Positions 48,201 to 58,220 of a stretch of DNA of 64,000 nt are shown piece after piece. The notes under the pieces are model-generated. The model was not told the DNA's origin, ran no database searches, and saw only the letters and a program-made list of their open reading frames with translations. The DNA comes from Eonycteris spelaea (taxonomy: Eukaryota > Chordata > Mammalia > Chiroptera > Pteropodidae). Location of the stretch: NCBI GenBank assembly GCA_003508835.1, contig PUFA01000312.1, forward strand, positions 1,240,501-1,304,500, in the 5' to 3' direction. Every line of letters begins with the position of its first letter. Positions within the stretch are counted from its first letter, which is position 1. The position numbers were made by a program, and so were the translations under genes.

Positions 48201-51200
48201 CGTCGGAGGTGTGGGCTGGCTCTTTCAGTGTCCAAGGCCCCCTTAGTTAGCCTGAGGCCTCAAGGCCTCTCCAGGGGCCCAGGGTGGGAGATGGCAGCAG
48301 ATGGCAAGGTGAGATTCACCATCTCTTCCCGTGTCAACCCCAATCTCCCTGTCAACTCTCCACCTCCTGTAGTGACTGCACTTCTCTTCAAAATGGAAGA
48401 AGCCAATCTGGCGAGCCGAGCAAAAGCCCAGGAGCTGATCCAGGCCACCAACCAGGTGGGCTCCCCTGGGGGAGAGTCCCCGCAGCCCCTTCTCTTGTCC
48501 CCTGCCTCGGGTTAGGAGAGGAACTACAACTCCCAGCAGGCCTTAGGGCAAGGTATTGGCCAGACAAGGAGCTTGTTGTCCTGGGACTGTTCGGAAATCA
48601 GGGTGGGAATAACAGGGGTACATGTTTCCTCTTCTCCATCTCTGTTCATCCTCCAACCTCTTCCACAGATCCTCAGCCACAGAAAGCCACCCTCCAGTCT
48701 AGGGGTGACACCAGCTCCTGTGCCCACCTCTCTGGGTCTGCCCCCGGGCCCCTCCAGCTACCTGCTCCCAGGCAGCCTCCCCCTGGGGGGCTGCGGTTCT
48801 ACCCTCCCACCCTACTGGGCTGGCTGCAGCATCTGAGAAGAGAGAGGGCAGCAGCAGCTCTGAGGGACGTGGGGACACAGACAAGGTGAGCTGGGCTGGG
48901 GAGAGGTGGGTCGATGGTAACAGTTTTGCAGAAAACAGCAGCAGATACTGAGATGCAGGGGCCCCAGGAGATGGCAGACTCATGCCAATAACTGGGCCTT
49001 AGATTTTAAAAACTCGGGTCATTAAATTGTAAGGAACTAAACTTTCACTTGAATAGATGAATGAGAAACGCACTGGGCAGAATTACTAGAAATTATGTGC
49101 ATTTGTCCATAAATACAGGGAGATACAGATAAAATTTGAACACGCACACACTGCAGTCTATCCCTTGCTTGCTCACATCTCTGTCTCCCGTCTTTGCTCC
49201 CTTCTTGTTGTGTCGGGGAGGGCGGTTTACAGACAAAAATCAAGCATTTCCGTGATGGAGAGGTGAAGAGTGGGTGCAGGGCAAACACAAACAGGTTCTT
49301 CCATTACATCTGGTTCCTCCTCCTGGGCCTCAGGCCTATTTCCTTTTTTGGTTCGGTCTGGAGGCTTTCCGTATGGTCCAGCAGCTACCTGTTGATGGCG
49401 CTGCCCGCCCTTGCACAAGGCATGCCCTGTGCCAGAGAGAAAGTGGGAAGCCCCTTGTGAGAAATGGTGGTAGGGGCACAGCTGTGATGGTCGCTGGCTC
49501 ACGACACGTGCCATGGGCTGCAGGACGAGGACAGGATGGACCCCGTGGCCAGAAGCAGGTTCCGTGCTCAGCCAGCGAGGCTGCCCTGGTCTGCCCTCTG
49601 TGTTGTCCTCCCTCGCCACATCTGAGATGGCTGCAGGGGGCAACCCTTGTCCCTTTAGAAATCTACTTCCTGTTGCGGAAGGAGGCCTGAGGACCCCCCA
49701 TGGTGGCCAGTGGCTCTCCTGGTAGTGGCACTGCCCACGCAGCCCAGGAGCTCAGCCCACAGTTTGCACTCACTGTCTTCTTGTCAGGGATGGCCCTGAC
49801 GTCTGGAGTGTCCTGCCCTTGCTAGGCTTCAGGTTACTCTTTCCTCGGCCCTGGCTCCGGAGGGCGACCTCCCAGGGTTGGTTCTCAGTGACTTTCTCCT
49901 GTGTCTAGCTCTGGTCTGAATGTGCGGCCCTGTCAGAGGTGTCCTGGCCGGTGGCTTCTGCAGAGATCTCATTTGAGGCCGAGGCAGGGGCGCAGCTCTT
50001 CTGTCCCTGTGGGCTTAGGGCTCCCTCAGCCATCGTCTCAGAACAGCCATAAGCCCTTTGATTGGCTCCTTCTGTGGCCTCCACGTGTGTCGCCTCAGCC
50101 CCCCAAGTATTGTCTCACAAGGGGCTCACTCAGTCCCTTGTCGGGCCAGGATTCCAGCACAAATGAGCCAGCTCCACACCCTTAACTCCGAAATGCCGGC
50201 CGCCTGGGGCTCACCTCCCACCCCTTCCATGTGCTCTTGGCCAGTCCACCCCCGGCCACCCCCCTGCCCCCGCAGCGCCTCTCAGCCCCGCTGGCCACTG
50301 AGGAGCCAGTTCAAAGTTGAGTCTTCTCACTTGCTCATTGAAAAGCCTTGCCACATGTTCTGCTGCAGTTAGTATAAACCTTTCTTGCTGCAGTTAGTAT
50401 AAACCTGTGCATCTAGCATCTGATTAAAACAATTGTAACTGCTTGGTTCATGTCTCTTCTCCCACCAGACTGAACTTTTGTAAACAGGGTTACACTTGTT
50501 CAGGTCATGGCCCCCTGGGACAGCCACAGTCCAGCTTAGAGGACATGCTCAGTGACACTCGGAGGCCCAGAGCTGGCCAGGGGAGCATAGGGCAGACCCT
50601 GAACAGGGCTTCCACTTGCACAAGGAGGGGGGTGGTCGGGGAGGTGGAGCTGGCAGGCAGCCAGTGGAACCAGGGGTTGGTTCCACAGGAACTGATCTTC
50701 CCCTTCTTCCCACCCTGTCGCCACCCCTGCCAGTATCTGAAGAAGCTGCACACTCAGGAGCGGGCAGTGGAGGAGGTGAAGCTGGCCATCAAGCCGTACT
50801 ACCAGAAGAAGGACATCACCAAGGAGGAGTACAAGGACATCCTGAGGAAGGCCGTCCACAAGGTGGGCCAGAGGGGGCCACACACCGAAGTGGGAGGGAT
50901 GAAGCGAGAGGGATGTGTGCAGGCGGATGTACAAGGGATGGTGGCTCGGTCTGGAAGGTTTGGCGGGTGACGAGACTTCCCTGAGCCTGCCTGGCCTCTT
51001 CCGGCACCTGGGGAGCAGTTCCTATCCGCATCCCAAGCTGCGCTCAGCAGTCTAGGTGGACAGATCCTGGGGGGCCGGTGGTGACAGCTGCCCCTCGCTC
51101 CCCAGATCTGCCACAGCAAAAGTGGGGAGATCAACCCAGTGAAGGTGAGCAACCTGGTGCGGGCCTACGTCCAACGCTACCGCTACTTCCGCAAGCACGG

Positions 51201-51297
51201 CCGCAAGCCAGGGGACCCCCCAGGGCCCCCACGGCCGCCCAAGGAGCCAGGGCCCCCTGACAAGGGTGGCCCGGGCCTGCCCCTGCCCCCTCTCTGA
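40712..51297 (+). CDS. SCAF1: SCAF1, SR-related CTD-associated factor 1
   Basis: Ten coding exons: 40712-40819, 41068-41125, 41803-41897, 42163-42263, 42349-42464, 44920-47722, 48373-48455, 48669-48885, 50734-50862, 51106-51297. Start [19 protein letters not shown] and end PGLPLPPL then TGA match human SCAF1. This nuclear SR-like protein associates with the RNA polymerase II C-terminal domain and with pre-mRNA splicing. It has a conserved acidic N-terminus, poly-Pro, a poly-Glu tract, RS/RRR-rich stretches, a Lys-rich region and a conserved helical C-terminus ([20 protein letters not shown], then [19 protein letters not shown]). Seven single-base deletions break the frame: five in exon 44920-47722, two in exon 48669-48885. 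Observed coding length 3902 becomes 3909, giving 1302 residues against 1312 in human. Confidence 0.97.
42955..43110 (+). mobile_element. hAT-type DNA transposon relic
   Basis: Contains GGTCTGTGATTCAGCAGGTC and AACTTACATTTCTGTTCAGC, with a start resembling GGGCTTCTCAGACTCCAGCA, a familiar mammalian hAT MER layout. In SCAF1 intron 6. Confidence 0.65.
43840..44115 (+). repeat. L2 3' end followed by a MIR fragment
   Basis: TGTGAGCTCCTTGGAGGCAG and TCCCCAGTACCCCAAGCAAC are L2 tail features. AGGTGAGGAAACTGAGGCAG at about 43,980 is a MIR core. In SCAF1 intron 6. Confidence 0.65.
44920..47722 (+). CDS. SCAF1: SCAF1 large exon (acidic, RS-rich, Lys-rich), with five frame breaks
   Basis: Reading frame steps occur at C runs 45010-45013, 45581-45585 and 45960-45964, near 46032, and at the C run 47337-47346. 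In-frame pieces read in order: [29 protein letters not shown] with the poly-Glu tract; [60 protein letters not shown] through [20 protein letters not shown]; and [19 protein letters not shown] to the donor. With five bases restored the exon is 2808 nt and its phases match both neighbours. Confidence 0.93.
45241..45305 (+). repeat. SCAF1: (GAG/GAA)n coding tract, poly-Glu of SCAF1
   Basis: About 20 consecutive Glu codons of mixed GAG/GAA. A second poly-Glu tract lies at about 47,475-47,525 in the same exon. Confidence 0.95.
48523..48540 (+). promoter_or_regulatory. ZNF143/Staf-like motif in SCAF1 intron 8
   Basis: ACTACAACTCCCAGCAGG is a close match to the ACTACAATTCCCAGCATGC-type element, inside a 213-base intron. 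Confidence 0.5.
48669..48885 (+). CDS. SCAF1: SCAF1 exon with two missing C residues and an apparent premature stop
   Basis: Reads [20 protein letters not shown] and on to CGST, then meets an apparent stop at 48834-48836. The conserved continuation ([12 protein letters not shown]) resumes two frames later. CCC at 48802-48804 and 48810-48812 should each be CCCC. The corrected length of 219 nt is in phase with the next exon. Confidence 0.88.
50361..50406 (+). repeat. Two-copy 20 bp direct repeat
   Basis: TGCTGCAGTTAGTATAAACC occurs at 50,361 and again at 50,386 in SCAF1 intron 9. Confidence 0.9.
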
Positions 51298-51501
51298 GAC
51301 CCAGCCCCCCTTCCTTCCGCCTCGGAATTCTGGACGTATTTATGGCTCCGCCTCCTCGCTTCCCTCCCCAAGTCAGTGGGATGATTGGGGGAGGGTTGCC
51401 ACGGGGAAGAGGAGAGCCCCCTGCCCAGTCCTGTGCCCATTTCCCTCGTCCCCGAGCCTGTCCCCATCATCCCTCTCCTCTGTTCGTGCCTCTCCCGTTT
51501 C

Positions 51502-51507
51502 ATTAAA
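51502..51507 (+). terminator. SCAF1: SCAF1 polyadenylation signal ATTAAA
   Basis: About 205 bases after the SCAF1 stop, followed by a G/T-rich stretch. Confidence 0.8.
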
Positions 51508-51529
51508 GATTTCATGAAATGTTACCCCC

Positions 51530-52425
51530 GAGCCCCAGAATTTTAGGTCTTTTCTTTTGAGAGACCCGTTTGGGAAAGGGGCGGGGAGGGACATGCTGGG
51601 AGCTTAGCCCAAGTCTGAGGCTGGTTCTCAGGAGACTGGGCTGCGTGGCTTGGGGCCAGCACATTCCCCTCCCCAGGCCTCAGTCTCCTTGTCTATAAAG
51701 CGGGCATTGAGGATTAAATAATCCCAGGCAGGTGAAGCGCCTGGAACATTCCCCAGTGCGTAGTAGGCTGTTGCTGGTGAGAGTAGTGGTGGTGGCCGTG
51801 GGGGTCCCACTGGCCAGGGTCTGCCAAGCTCAGGGCACCTGGGTGCTACTTGTCTGCTTTGGATATGCCCAAGACCAGGATCTTTGTCGCCCACCGAGTT
51901 GGGTTGTGTCTTAACCAGTCCTGAGAGGCTGGAGTGACATCACCCTCCTGAGATGGAGAAGGGAACCGAGACACAGTAGGAGCCGTGTGGTGCAGCAGGG
52001 CGGTGCTGGCCTCGGTCAGGCCCACGACCCAGAACCCAGGCGGGGACGAGGTGGTTGTGTCAGTTGGGTGGGGCGTAGAGCTCCTGGGCCTCCCCAAGGG
52101 CAGCAGTTCTGAAGCCGGGCCTGGATTTGGGCCAGTTTTTTTCCTACTTTGTGACCGTTGCTCCTCTCCCAAGTCTCAGTGTCTTGGTCTGTAAAATGGG
52201 GGTGACTGTCACCCCCTCAGCAGGTCCCTGGGAAGAGGTAAGGAGGTCGTGTCAACTGCCCCCTACACAGTGCCTGGCCCTCCCTCATACTGTGAGCGCC
52301 TGGGTCGTGGCTGGCTTGCACGGATGGGTAAACAGACCAGGAGGACGACTCATGCCCAGCTCGGTCAGGGCTGGCCTGGGGACACTCAACACCAGACACG
52401 CAAGTGGTGACTGTGGCAAGAACTA
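51530..52425. other. Tail-to-tail intergenic gap between SCAF1 and IRF3
   Basis: No exons. A MIR fragment spans about 51,610-51,760 (CCTCAGTCTCCTTGTCTATA). A second MIR-like stretch is at about 52,140-52,280 (AGTCTCAGTGTCTTGGTCTG). Confidence 0.6.
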
Positions 52426-52426
52426 G

Positions 52427-52432
52427 TTTAAT
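52427..52432 (-). terminator. IRF3: IRF3 polyadenylation signal (ATTAAA, minus strand)
   Basis: TTTAAT on the plus strand, 38 bases beyond the IRF3 stop codon. A very short 3' UTR would follow. Confidence 0.65.
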
Positions 52433-52469
52433 GGTTGATGCGGGGAGGGGAAAGGGCCTTCCGAGCGAC

Positions 52470-52637
52470 CTAGAAATCCATGTCCTCGACCAGGTCCTGG
52501 AGATAGGCTTTGTACTGGTCTCCTGTGAGGGAGAGCGGGTGGCTATGGGAAATGTGCAGGTCCACCGTGTTCTCCAGTGAGGAGGCACCCCCTACCCGTG
52601 CCATGTCCAGCAGGGCCCTGAGGCACGTGGGGACGAC
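52470..52637 (-). CDS. IRF3: IRF3 last exon (phosphorylation cluster)
   Basis: Encodes residues 367-421 with [15 protein letters not shown] and [15 protein letters not shown]. It ends in DLVEDMDF then TAG, six residues shorter than human, which has a QGPGES extension. Confidence 0.97.
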   Translation of the reverse strand, partial: VVPTCLRALLDMARVGGASSLENTVDLHISHSHPLSLTGDQYKAYLQDLVEDMDF

Positions 52638-55600
52638 CTGCAGGAGTTGGGGGAGAAACACCATCAGGGGAAGCGCCTAACGCTATGCACTGCAGCCCCA
52701 CCACAACCCAGCATGAACCGCTAGACCCAGCGCTGCTGGGAGTTTCAGTTTTCCCATATTCACAATTGTGGGAGGCCAGAGGTTTGTAGGGCTGAGGCTG
52801 CTGCAGGGTTCCCAGAAGCTTGGGCTGAGCAGCTTGTCAGGACTCCTGGGAGCTGTAGTTCTCACAGAGGCTGCTGGGACTTGTAGTCCACCGACTCCTA
52901 CATGGTTTTAAGAGCCCAAAACAAGCTAGGCATGGGAGAGAGGTGTGAGGCCATGAGGACACCCAAAAGCTCCTGGGAATGAGGTATGGTGGTTGCAGAG
53001 ACTCTTAGTTAGAAGTTGTAGTTTCTCAGAGGGGCTTTGGGAAATGTTGTTCCTAGAACAGTCTATTCCTATGGAAGCTCCACCCCGTGGCTCCAGAAAC
53101 CCAGGCTACAGGCACCTTGACCATCACAAGCTTCTTGGTCCATGGTTGGCTTTGGGGCCATGACTCCCCCATGCAGAACCAGAGGGTGTAGCGTGGCGAG
53201 CGTCCACTTCCTTCGATGAAGGCGATCAGATCTGGGGGCCCAGAAGCCTCGTCAGGGATGAGAAGTCCTCGACTCACCCTCCCCTAAAACCTGAGTAAAA
53301 CCCTAACTTCTCCTCTGACTTGAAGCCCAACACAGCTCTGCCATCACGACCAGGGGGCTGCGGACTTGGGAGAAGTCCCCACAATTCTGGCACAAACGTA
53401 AACATTCTTCCTCCCTCCCATCAGGGTAGGATTGGAAGATCTGTCCGCTCCCCACCCAGAGCCTCAGCACTGAGGATGAGGTGACAGGCCCAGGAGAGGG
53501 CTTAGCTCCTCCAAGGATGCAGTGACTCTGGGACAGATGGTGGTTTCCAGTCACTGCTCTTTGACCCATTATGGACACACTGTCTGATAAGCAGCCATTA
53601 GCCACCATGGCTGTTAAAATTGTAATTAATTAAAATGCAGAAAAATGTAGAAACTCGCTTCCTCAGTTGCACTGACAACGTCTGGGTACTTAGTGGCGAC
53701 ATGTGGCTAGTGGATACCATACTGCACAGTATAAAGGAGACTGCTGGCTAGCCACGTCCTAGGGGAGACCTGCGTCTGTCCAGCCACCATACTAGTTGGT
53801 AATAATGACGACTGGCAGCTGGTTCCTGGAGCACCCTTTGTGCAGCGGATGCTGCCTCCCACCAGCACTAGGCAGGTAGGGGAGAGAGACAGCCCCCTAG
53901 ACCTGCCAGGTACAAGCAGTCCCGTCCTTTGCTACGGGTTAAACAGCAGGCAGAGCCGCAGGACTCGACAGGCCCAACGCGAGCTCTTCAGCACCGGGCC
54001 CTGCTCTCCCCACAGGGTGCTGAGACCCCGCCCCGCTCACCTGCCACGAAGGGCTTCAGGTCGAACACGTCTCCTTCCATGTCCTTGGGGACCTCGCCAT
54101 CAGGCCCGTGACCAATGGTGGGGAGGAGCTCCTCGCCCATGGCCCAGTAGGTGTGGCAGTGCCCGAGCCTCTGGGCCCAGAGGCGCTGCCCTGCCCTCCA
54201 CAGAGCTAGGCCCCCGCCGAGGGAGCTCAGCACACGCTTGACAAAGTCCGTCACGGCCCTGTCTGTCAGGGACACTCCAGGGTCTGGCAGTGTGATGGGC
54301 TGCCCAGGCAGTGCCTTGTCCCCTGCTTCTGACCCCACCAGCCTCAGGCCTTTTGGGCAGAAGATGGTCTGCTGGAAGACTTGGCGGCCCCGGTAGAAGG
54401 CAGTCACCTCAAACTCCCATGCTGAGTAGCGGCGGCAGAGACGTGAAAGTGTAGAGGGGTTGAGAGAGTGTGAGGGGGCCCGCCGCCCCAGCCCCGCTCA
54501 CCCCATGGCAGGCACTCACCTTCCTCAGGCACCAGGAGCTGCCTCAGTGGATTTTCAGGGGGTTCTGAGTGTGGGCAGAGAGCAGGGATGTCTAAGTTGG
54601 GGCTCAGCAAGAGCTGAGGGGGCTGTTCAGTGGCCATGGCTAGGCTCGAGGGCCCCTCATTTGGGCCTGGGACCAAGGCCATGTCACTCAGTAACTCCTC
54701 TAGAATGTCTTCCTGGAGAGAAAAAAAGGACCTGGGTATTTCCGTAGCATTTTCTGGAGACTTCCCATGGACTAGGCCTTGTGCTCGGCAGTGTGGGGAC
54801 CCAGAGACAAGACAGGCCTGAGCTTTGCTCTTTAGGGGGTTCCGGTCTAGGGGAGAGGCAGTCGTGGGCGCTGCGATGGTTTGAATGGAACAGCTAGTTC
54901 CAGCCTCAGGATCTGGCTCCATGCAGCAAGACCTGGGCAGAGAAAGCTGGGCAGAACTTCAGTGGGGACTTTCCCTGTCACAGACATCAGCAAGATCAAG
55001 GGTGGGGAGTTTCTGAGTTCCCAAAGAGGCTGGAAAGTGAGGAAAGCAAGGAAAGGTGTGTGAAGGCCTCGAATGTCTGATGATAATTGAACTTTCTCCT
55101 GTGGGTGCTGGGAAGCCATGGGTGGGCAAGCAGGGGAGGGATGGGGTCAGCTCTGGGTCAGGTGGGGGAGAGTAAGGAGGCCAGGGAAGAGGCTTGGGCT
55201 GTGGCCCAAGGGGACAATGAGGCCTGAACGGCTCTGTGGGGACGCAGAGAGGAGATGGAGCCGACTCAGGGCAGCTGGGTTGGGCGTGTTCTTACCTGGG
55301 TATCGGAGGTATTGCACCTGCCATCGGTTTCTGGAGAGGTATCCAGCTCAGGATAGTCCCCAATTCCTGTCAAGAAAGGTGGTGAGTGGAGAAGGGGTGC
55401 TGGGGACTCTGGAAATCCCATCCCTCTGTGAGAAGCCTCACTTCCAGCACACCTGAGGACACAAACTCATATATCTTGTGCGGGTCATGGGGATCCTTGC
55501 TCCGGTCCTCCGCTAAACGCAACACTTCCTTCCGGTTCAAGGCAGACCTGAAATTCCTCTTCCAGGTCGGCAGGTCAGGCCTATCCTTCCCAGGAGTGTA

Positions 55601-56427
55601 AGCACCGCTGGCCTGGGCCCAGGCCTGGTGGATGGGGAAGGGGCGGGGCGGGGGGGGCGGGATAGTGGGGAGGATGAGTTAGATACCGTCCCAGGAACCC
55701 TGACCCCGCCTCCTCTCATCCTGACGCTGTCCTCTCCCCTGGCACCTGCTAACGCTGCACGGTTCCATCCCTAAACTTCCATTCTCTGTACCCCAAGTTC
55801 CCCCTACCTCCACCTTTCGAAACCTTTTTATAAGCAAGCCTTCCAGGTCCTACTGCGTGTCTAACTCTGCCACGGACCGCCCACACCACTCTTTTTAGCA
55901 CCGCTGGTGTATCTTAATACGGTGGTAAGTAACCGAAGCTTGGAGTCCCGTCTGGCCTCTGATGTTCCAAGACCCGTTCTCCCAGAATTCTATATCCAAG
56001 AGCCCCGCCCCCACCGAGCCCTGAACCCCTAGGATGCATTTCCTTCACGTTCTAACGCCACTTTCCCGGTTCCAGTCCCTGAACCCGGTCCCTCCCACCC
56101 TTCCAGCTCTCCTGCTACCTCTCCCTGTCCCAGTCTAATTTCACCCACCCCTACCTGCCCGTTCGAGCGAGGGCCCGCCCTTTGTGCTAACGCCGCCCTC
56201 TCGGTCCAGTGCCCTCGGAGTCCGCCCCACCCCGTGTTTGCCGAGTCTCGGCTCCCGCGCACCTGGAAGATGCCGAAGTCCTGCTGCTGGGCATCGTGCC
56301 GCAAGCCGTGCTTCCAGGGGATGCGAAAGCGCGTGTGGCTCTCGTCCACCCAGGCCACGCCTTCCAGCTGCCCACTGTCCAGCTGAGACACCAGCCAGGG
56401 CAGGATCCGCGGCTTTGGGGTAGCCAT
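52470..56427 (-). CDS. IRF3: IRF3, interferon regulatory factor 3
   Basis: Seven coding exons in transcript order: 56263-56427, 55453-55624, 55296-55366, 54520-54712, 54041-54421, 53116-53231, 52470-52637. The sum is 1266 nt, 421 residues, with no frame fault. IRF3 is the latent cytoplasmic transcription factor that induces type I interferon after TBK1 phosphorylation. The N-terminal DNA-binding domain keeps the five Trp residues (W11, W26, W38, W57, W76) and the nuclear signal K77-R78. A nuclear export-like [11 protein letters not shown] lies at 139-149. The association domain fills exons 5-7. The C-terminal phospho-region has S385, S386, the pLxIS motif (DLHIS, S396), S398, S402 and T404, but Gly at 405 where human has Ser. 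Residue 185 is Ser where human has Leu. Human IRF3 is 427 residues. Confidence 0.98.
52732..53053 (+). repeat. Cluster of ZNF143/Staf-like 'CTGGGA..TGTAGT' motifs in IRF3 intron 7
   Basis: Copies: GCTGCTGGGAGTTTCAGTTT (52,732), CTCCTGGGAGCTGTAGTTCT (52,843), GCTGCTGGGACTTGTAGTCC (52,870), a weaker GAAGTTGTAGTTTCTC (53,012) and GCTTTGGGAAATGTTGTTCC (53,034). Confidence 0.65.
53570..53745 (-). mobile_element. MER5-type hAT relic
   Basis: AATTGTAATTAATTAAAATG, CTTCCTCAGTTGCACTGACA and ACATGTGGCTAGTGGATACC match the MER5 pattern. In IRF3 intron 6. Confidence 0.7.
54520..54712 (-). CDS. IRF3: IRF3 linker exon containing position 185
   Basis: Encodes residues 137-200 of the linker: NES-like [13 protein letters not shown], then [20 protein letters not shown]. 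Counting from the start codon places Ser at 185 in PHSEPP. The exon is in frame on both sides, so the residue assignment is not affected by the indel problem seen in other genes. Confidence 0.95.
56263..56427 (-). CDS. IRF3: IRF3 first coding exon (DNA-binding domain, part 1)
   Basis: Encodes [20 protein letters not shown] through QDFGIFQ, with three of the tryptophans of the IRF fold. The acceptor is at 56,436-56,437 on the minus strand, so the exon continues 8 bases into the 5' UTR. Any 5' exon lies further upstream. Confidence 0.97.
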
Positions 56428-56429
56428 GG

Positions 56430-57600
56430 TCGGGCCTGCGCACAGAGGGCAGTTCCTGGGCGCCGGCGGCCCGAGGATTCCACACCCAGGCGGTCCTCTC
56501 ACGGGGCCATGGCGCAGGTCCCTCCCTGTATTTCCTTGGGATACAAACGGGCCTCCTCCCATCCTCCAAAGGGGCTCCCCAATTCAGCGAGGATTCTCTC
56601 CTAAATCCATTTTAGACCCCGCCTCGTCTCCCCAGCCTGTGTGTAGACTCTCTGCCCCCTCAATTCTGCCAACGTAGACGCTTCCCTCTTCCACTGTAAA
56701 CCCCTCCCTCCCCATCACGGAATACAGGTACCCCCACCTCCAAGGTGGAACCTTCCGGCAGACGCTACTCTCGCACTTAACCCCATGCAGACCCCTTCCA
56801 CACTTCCACCACTTAGATTCCTTCACCCACTTCCACCGCAGACCCCCCCCCCTCCCGCAATCCACGATCCCCCCAGCCTCCCTCCTCCAGGCCATGCCCC
56901 GCTCTCCACCTGCAGAGTCCACCCTTCTCTCGCCTAGATCCGCCAGCGGAGACGCCTCCTCTCTCCCCCTTCCCGCTTTTCCTAAGTTCGTTTTTTTTAC
57001 GCTGGCCTTTGCTTTATTTTTCCCTCCGTGCTTCACTTTCCCCAGGGCGCACAACTCCCCGCCCCCCACCCCGACCCCCATCCCCTCGCCGCTATCGTGG
57101 CTGACCCATCCTTTCTCCCGTTCCACAGTCTTGGACGCCACCAACTCCCCAGCTCTTCCGTGTTACCTACCTAGGGGGCAGGATAGCGCGGGGTGCTAGG
57201 GCTCATCCGTGTTTGGGGTGGTAGCTTTCGATCTCGCAGCGGCACACCTCTCTTCCCGTCAGCTGAGCTTTGGAGCAACAGAGCTTTCTTTTCTACTGAT
57301 TTCTTGAAATAAAAACCACTTCGTTCTCATTCGGGTGACAAACTTCAAAGAGGCGACACCCAGAGCCCGGACCTCCCGCCTCCCCATGTCCTTTTCAGGC
57401 CTTCCGGCCACAGGCATGCTGGGAACGTCCCTCGAAAATTCTGCTGGCACCCAGTGCTCCGCCCTCTCGACGTTTGAGCCGTCCCCAGCCCGGCCCAGTG
57501 CGCAGGCGCGGGAAAGTCAAACTACAGAAAAGTTCTTACACGAGTTTAGGGAAGGAGGCGGCGGCGGGGCCCGGCACCAGGTGAGCGGGGCGTTAGTGAA
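56430..57600. promoter_or_regulatory. Shared bidirectional IRF3/BCL2L12 promoter region
   Basis: The two genes are head to head. An NRF1-type TGCGCAGGCGC is at 57,499-57,509. A ZNF143-like GCATGCTGGGAACGT is at 57,413. A probable BCL2L12 5' exon ends at 57,580 (CCAG/GTGAGC). From 56,580 to 57,160 the plus strand is C-rich with no exon recognised. The IRF3 5' non-coding exon should lie here but I could not fix it. Confidence 0.55.
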
Positions 57601-57712
57601 TGCTGGGGTGAGGAGGGAAGAGGAGGGGCCGGGCTTCAGGAGCGTGCACCCCAGTCCCGCTTGTCTGGCATTCAAGCGTCCGGGGCCCCCAACAGTGCAG
57701 CCTCGGACTGGA

Positions 57713-57738
57713 ACTACAGGTCCCGGCAGGCTGCGCGG
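57713..57738 (+). promoter_or_regulatory. ZNF143-like element downstream of BCL2L12 exon 1
   Basis: ACTACAGGTCCCGGCAGGCT followed by GCGCGG is a recognisable Staf/ZNF143 site variant in the CpG-rich intron start. Confidence 0.5.
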
Positions 57739-58220
57739 CGAACGAGTACAGGCGGAGCGCTGTGTTTGCCATGAAGCTTTCTGGGATTGGTGGTTCCCAA
57801 CCCCAGCGGATTTAGTATCCTAGCATACGCTTTGAGAATACAGAAGTCGCTTCAAGCACCCTTCTCTCTTGGGGACCTAGAGGCCTGAGGCACAATCCCC
57901 TTCTCCGACTCAAGAGTTCAGACCTCCAACCCCCTCTTTCCTTCGGTCCAAGAATCCGCGTCCCCAGCCTCCTCCTCTGCCAGGACCGAGGAGTCTTCGT
58001 CCTCATCCCTCTTCCCGCCCTGGGAACACAGGAGTCTGAGTCCCGAGACCCCAGTTCCCCTAAGGGACCTAGGAGTCCAGATCTTCAGCCACTTCCTCCC
58101 TTGGGGACTCACAAGTCCTGGACCCCTCCTCATTCATGGCGAGGAATTTGGACCCCAAGCCTTTACTTGCCACTGAGCCCTGGAGTCCATCCCTCAGCCC
58201 CCTCTCTCACAGGTGCCCCC

